Assembly: GCA_002408065.1 (NCBI GenBank)
Contig: DHQI01000021.1
Coordinates: forward strand, 1 to 17,302
From: Bacteroidales bacterium UBA5342
Lineage (GTDB): Bacteria; Bacteroidota; Bacteroidia; Bacteroidales; UBA5342
Length of the DNA: 17,302 nucleotides
Direction of reading: 5' to 3'
Shown: piece by piece, positions 14,179 through 17,302 of the stretch
Position numbering within the stretch: the first letter of the stretch is position 1
How the letters are laid out: the number at the start of each line of letters is the position of its first letter
Position numbers and translations under genes: made by a program
Notes under the pieces: generated by a model
Databases searched by the model: none
What the model saw: the letters and a program-made list of their open reading frames with translations, nothing else
What the model was told of the DNA's origin: nothing

Positions 14179-15738
14179 ATGAAAAAAACAATTCTAAAAA
14201 TAAGTATAATTCTACTTGTGCTTACATCAGCAGGCGCCCGACAGGAAAAACTAAAAATCCTTATCATTGGTGATTCCATCTCCATAGGCTATACCCCTTT
14301 TGTCAAAGAAAGTCTAAAAGATGTCGCTGAAGTCTACCACAATCCGGGCAATGCCCAGCATACCGGCAAAGGCCTCCAATACGTAGAAGCCTGGATTACT
14401 GCTGAGGATTTTGATATCATCCAGTTTAACTGGGGACTGTGGGATATGTGCTACCGTCATCCTGACTCTGAGGTGCAAGGGCAACGTGATAAAATTAACG
14501 GTACGGTCACCTTCAGCCCTGAGGATTACGAAAATCAACTAAGAGCCATCGTGAAAATTTTGAAAGAAAAATCCGATGCTGAACTCATCTTTGTGACCAC
14601 TTCTTATGTGCCTCAAAGTGAGCCGGGCCGTTTTTCATCAGACCCTAGAAAATACAATAATATTGCAAAACAGGTAATGAAGGAAAATGGCATCAAAGTC
14701 AATGACATTAATCACCATTCTGTAGGGATTCATGCAAAATATGGCAAAGGAGACGACGATGTGCATTACCATCCGGATGGATATCAGGCCTTGGGAAAGT
14801 ATATTACTGCTTTTCTAAAGAATAATATTGAAGAAACGAAGTCCGGAATAAAGACCATAGCGGTCAACTACTCTGCTGTTTCCGGTATCGGACAAGAAAA
14901 AGGTGTCATGCGCCGTGACCCCAGTGATATCATCAGGGTGGGTGATTTATACTATGTGTGGTACTCTAAAGGACCTCAAAAAACGGGTTACGATGCTACG
15001 GTATGGTATGCTACTTCTCCGGATGGTCTTGATTGGACGGAGCAGGGGATGGCCCTTGGCAAAGGCGAAGCTGGTTCTTGGGAATTTGGTAGTGTTTTTA
15101 CGCCAAATATCTTAGTTGCCGAAGGGCGCTATTGGCTATTCTATTCTGGTGTATCTACAAACTACGGCAAAGGCTTTCAGCCGGATTCTAAAATTGGAAT
15201 AGCCGTTGCAAACTCCCCTAACGGACCTTGGGAGAAGTTAGGAAATAATCCTATACTCGGTAATAGCAAAGATCCTGAAGCTTTTGATAGCTATTTAATT
15301 GATGATGCTTGTTTGGTAGCCCGAGAAGGGAAATATTTTTTCTACTATAAGGGCCGTAAAGTGGGAGAAACACCGCACTACACTAAGATGGGTGTGGCCA
15401 TAGCCGATAAGCCACAAGGACCTTATGTAAAGTACGAAGGGAATCCTATTATAAAAGGGAACCATGCAGTGCTTGTATGGCCTCAGGGAGATGGTGTGGC
15501 AGCGATGATAGATGGCACAGGCCCGGCAGATATTACGCGCTCAGTATTGTACGCTGCTGACGGACTTAACTTTGACCAAAAACTGTATAAAATAGATGGT
15601 CCCGTAGCAGCAGGAGCCTACAGACCAGAGAACTTTGTAGAAACGAAAGAGGCAAAACCTATTAATTGGGGTCTTGAAATTAGAAGTAATAAAGGATCCC
15701 TCCCATTCCTTCATCGCTACGATATTGTATGGGAATAA
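14179..15738 (+). CDS. SGNH hydrolase fused to GH117/GH43-like five-bladed propeller
   Basis: A two-enzyme fusion of 519 residues with an N-terminal signal peptide (about residues 1-21). Residues about 24-220 are an SGNH hydrolase, likely a carbohydrate esterase: GDSISIG with nucleophile S33, a block reading FNWGLWDM in place of the common GxND, and the DDVHYHPDGY block with D193/H196 as the probable catalytic pair. Residues about 235-519 resemble GH117 or a GH43-like propeller: RRDPSDIIRVGDLYYVWYSKG with D247 as a candidate base, GYDATVWYATSPDGLDWTEQG, SVFTPNILVAEGRYW, D375-D376 in DDACLV, and H429 in GNHAVLVWP. GH117 enzymes release 3,6-anhydro-L-galactose from agar oligosaccharides, but the family call here rests on motif resemblance only. 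The fusion suggests coupled deacylation and exo-cleavage of the same oligosaccharide. It opens unit 4. Confidence 0.8.
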   Translation: MKKTILKISIILLVLTSAGARQEKLKILIIGDSISIGYTPFVKESLKDVAEVYHNPGNAQHTGKGLQYVEAWITAEDFDIIQFNWGLWDMCYRHPDSEVQGQRDKINGTVTFSPEDYENQLRAIVKILKEKSDAELIFVTTSYVPQSEPGRFSSDPRKYNNIAKQVMKENGIKVNDINHHSVGIHAKYGKGDDDVHYHPDGYQALGKYITAFLKNNIEETKSGIKTIAVNYSAVSGIGQEKGVMRRDPSDIIRVGDLYYVWYSKGPQKTGYDATVWYATSPDGLDWTEQGMALGKGEAGSWEFGSVFTPNILVAEGRYWLFYSGVSTNYGKGFQPDSKIGIAVANSPNGPWEKLGNNPILGNSKDPEAFDSYLIDDACLVAREGKYFFYYKGRKVGETPHYTKMGVAIADKPQGPYVKYEGNPIIKGNHAVLVWPQGDGVAAMIDGTGPADITRSVLYAADGLNFDQKLYKIDGPVAAGAYRPENFVETKEAKPINWGLEIRSNKGSLPFLHRYDIVWE

Positions 15739-15778
15739 GCGATGCTGATTAATGAAAAAAAATATTACATATACATAG

Positions 15779-15812
15779 TTGCTATCAAACATCAAAAAGC
15801 TTTGTAATTTAG
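15779..15812 (+). promoter_or_regulatory. Possible Bacteroidota-type promoter for the DUF6786-like gene
   Basis: TTG (15779-15781) and TAATTTAG (15805-15812) resemble the Bacteroidota -33 TTG / -7 TAnnTTTG pattern, with a 23-base spacer and one mismatch in the -7 box. It sits 24 bases before ATG 15837 in the 98-base gap, the longest gap inside any unit, so the last gene may be transcribed separately. Confidence 0.35.
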
Positions 15813-15836
15813 CGACTTCGCAAAAAATGATACATT

Positions 15837-17066
15837 ATGAAAACACTAACCCTACTCAGCGCTTTGTTGCTACTCGCAGCTTGCACTTCAAAGCAACAAG
15901 CCCCCGGAGCCTTTGCTTCTGATCAAGCGTTTCTAAACCAGCATACCAATGCCATCACCTTATCAGACGGCGATGCGGCAGTGGTCGTGGTGCCTGCCTA
16001 TCAGGGGCGCGTAATGACCAGTACTTACGACAAAAAATACGGCCCCACTTTTGGTTGGATCAACCGTCCCGTTATTGAGAAAGGCTTCCTGTCTGATGAA
16101 GAGAAAAAGGGGAAATTAGAAGAACATATTTACATTTTCGGGGGCGAAGAGCGCTTTTGGTTAGGCCCAGAAGGGGGACAATATGCGCTATACTTTAAAC
16201 CCGGCGATGAGTTTGTATTCGACGACTGGAAAACGCCGGCAGTAATAGATACTGAGCCTTTTGATTTGCTTAAAAGTACGACTTCATCGGCTACTTTTGG
16301 CCGTCAGGCTACTTTGGAAAACTATAGCGGTACAGTATTCGAAATGGGTATTAAACGTACCGTAAAATTACTGGATAGAACAGTTGTTGAGCGTATAATA
16401 GATGCAGAACTGTCAGAGGGTATCCGTTTTGTAGCTTACCAAACAGATAACCGCTTAACAAATACAGGAGAACAAGCCTGGACCCCAGAGGGCGGCTTGC
16501 CTTCCATTTGGCTTTTAGGAATGTACAATCCATCGCCTGCAACCACGATTGTTATCCCCTTCAAAGAAGGAGCGGAAGAAGAACTTGGCGCAAAAGTTAA
16601 CGATACCTATTTTGGCAAAGTGCCGGCAGAGTATTTAAGCGTGGGAGAAGATGTTTTATTCCTGAAAGGTGACGGTACTTACCGCAGCAAAATAGGGGTG
16701 AACGATAAACGTTCGCTTGGCGTGGCAGGCAGTTATGATGCTGACGGAAAAGTATTGACCATCGTGAAATATAGTGTACAGCCAGCACCACATGGCTATG
16801 TCAATTCTATGTGGGAATTTCAAGAAGAACCTTATAGCGGTGATGTCATTAATGCTTACAATGATGGGCCACCAGCGCCGGGTGTCGCGCCTATGGGGCC
16901 TTTTTACGAAATAGAATCGTCCTCACCAGCAGCAGCTTTAGCGCCGGGTGAAACAATGCAACACGTCCAGAAAACCATTCACCTTCACGGCACAGAGGAA
17001 GAACTTAACCCGCTTGCTCAGAAAGTTTTTGGAGTAACGTTAGGTCAGATAAAGGAGGGGGTGTAA
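15837..17066 (+). CDS. Lipoprotein resembling DUF6786, function unknown
   Basis: A 409-residue lipoprotein with lipobox LAAC (Cys16). I recall similar proteins under the label DUF6786 in Bacteroidota and Planctomycetota glycan loci, but the label is from memory. The mature part looks all-beta: ITLSDGDAAVVVVPAYQGRVMTSTYD near the N-terminus, GGEERFWLGPEGGQYALYF around residues 100-120, then PEGGLPSIWLLGMYNPSP near 215-235, and NAYNDGPPAPGVAPMGPFYEIESSSP near 335-365. These motifs recall mutarotase-like supersandwich folds (aldose epimerase/GH-associated), with GRVMTST resembling the start of such domains. No catalytic residues can be named with confidence. It follows the SGNH fusion by 98 bases and may have its own promoter. 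A role as a sugar epimerase, binding protein or lyase-like enzyme is open. Confidence 0.7.
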   Translation: MKTLTLLSALLLLAACTSKQQAPGAFASDQAFLNQHTNAITLSDGDAAVVVVPAYQGRVMTSTYDKKYGPTFGWINRPVIEKGFLSDEEKKGKLEEHIYIFGGEERFWLGPEGGQYALYFKPGDEFVFDDWKTPAVIDTEPFDLLKSTTSSATFGRQATLENYSGTVFEMGIKRTVKLLDRTVVERIIDAELSEGIRFVAYQTDNRLTNTGEQAWTPEGGLPSIWLLGMYNPSPATTIVIPFKEGAEEELGAKVNDTYFGKVPAEYLSVGEDVLFLKGDGTYRSKIGVNDKRSLGVAGSYDADGKVLTIVKYSVQPAPHGYVNSMWEFQEEPYSGDVINAYNDGPPAPGVAPMGPFYEIESSSPAAALAPGETMQHVQKTIHLHGTEEELNPLAQKVFGVTLGQIKEGV

Positions 17067-17302
17067 AGTGATTTTAATAACTAAAGTGGTAGTATTATAG
17101 CAATATTTAATTATGAAGTAAAGATTTAAAAGCAGGAGTATGGGGGCGCAGCTCCTAAACGAAGAACAGGAGCGTTGGCTTAGCAGAAAAGGCGGGCGTA
17201 TGGTGGGGTGAATTGGTTTTTAGCCCGAAGTAGCCGTAATACATAGGGCGTTAAGAAATCCAAGAGAGCGCATGGCAGCATTTTTTCTGCTAGATTTTTT
17301 GC
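17067..17302. other. Gene-free tail with hairpin copy 5 and long-range inverted repeat
   Basis: The last 236 bases hold no gene that I can support. After about 65 AT-rich bases comes hairpin repeat copy 5. A GC-richer block follows, with TAGCAGAAAA (17181-17190) exactly complementary to TTTTCTGCTA (17283-17292). The text GGGCGTTAAGAAAT near 17247-17260 recalls GGCGTTAAGAAA in the 206-bp repeat, so a relative of that repeat may continue beyond the window. Confidence 0.5.
17131..17163 (+). repeat. Intergenic hairpin repeat, copy 5 (after unit 4)
   Basis: The sequence GGAGTATGGGGGCGCAGCTCC followed by TAAACGAA has the same order as copies 2-4: G-run after GTATG, short loop, C-run, then AAACG. 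AGGAG (17134-17138) and CTCCT (17152-17156) also pair perfectly. By analogy with the other copies, another + strand unit probably starts shortly beyond the window. Confidence 0.5.

Noticed and set aside
1..17302. CRISPR array, tRNA or rRNA genes, transposase, toxin-antitoxin or phage defence genes
   Set aside because: No regularly spaced repeats of CRISPR form, no tRNA or rRNA-like sequence and no protein motifs of these systems were seen. The repeats here are intergenic hairpins and paralog similarity.

Overview
The window looks like a chromosomal polysaccharide-utilisation region from a Bacteroidota bacterium, probably marine. The signs are lipoprotein sulfatases with FGly motifs, C-terminal domains resembling type IX secretion sorting tails, A-rich leaders with almost no Shine-Dalgarno sites, moderate AT content and dispersed Bacteroidota-style hairpin repeats. 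I see nine genes, all on the + strand. There is no SusC/SusD pair, regulator, transporter, tRNA, rRNA, CRISPR array or transposase, so this is probably part of a larger locus.

Layout, with units inferred from spacing. Unit 1 (109-4155) is a lipoprotein S1-type sulfatase followed by a GH116-type glycosidase. Unit 2 (4441-10796) is a second lipoprotein sulfatase, two tandem paralogous clan GH-A (GH30-like) glycosidases with T9SS-like tails, and a ThuA + concanavalin-like fusion. Unit 3 (11108-13642) is a second GH116 paralog alone. Unit 4 (14179-17066) is an SGNH-hydrolase + GH117/GH43-like beta-propeller fusion, then a lipoprotein resembling DUF6786, which may have its own promoter.

Proposed division of labour (inference): the GH30-like enzymes cut polymer at or outside the cell surface. 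The lipid-anchored sulfatases remove sulfate esters. The SGNH module removes an O-acyl group, while its propeller domain may release a terminal sugar, possibly a 3,6-anhydrogalactose-type residue if it is truly GH117. The periplasmic GH116 enzymes release terminal beta-linked sugars. The target would be a sulfated, possibly acylated algal polysaccharide; it cannot be named from sequence alone.

Between the units lies a striking set of repeats. A G-run/C-run hairpin followed by AAACG-like sequence, always in the same orientation, sits in front of every unit and again after the last one (five copies). Two of these copies are embedded in a ~206-bp direct repeat, nearly identical between copies, that brackets unit 2. 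The 535-bp gap before unit 4 is filled with other hairpins and an 8-bp tandem repeat.
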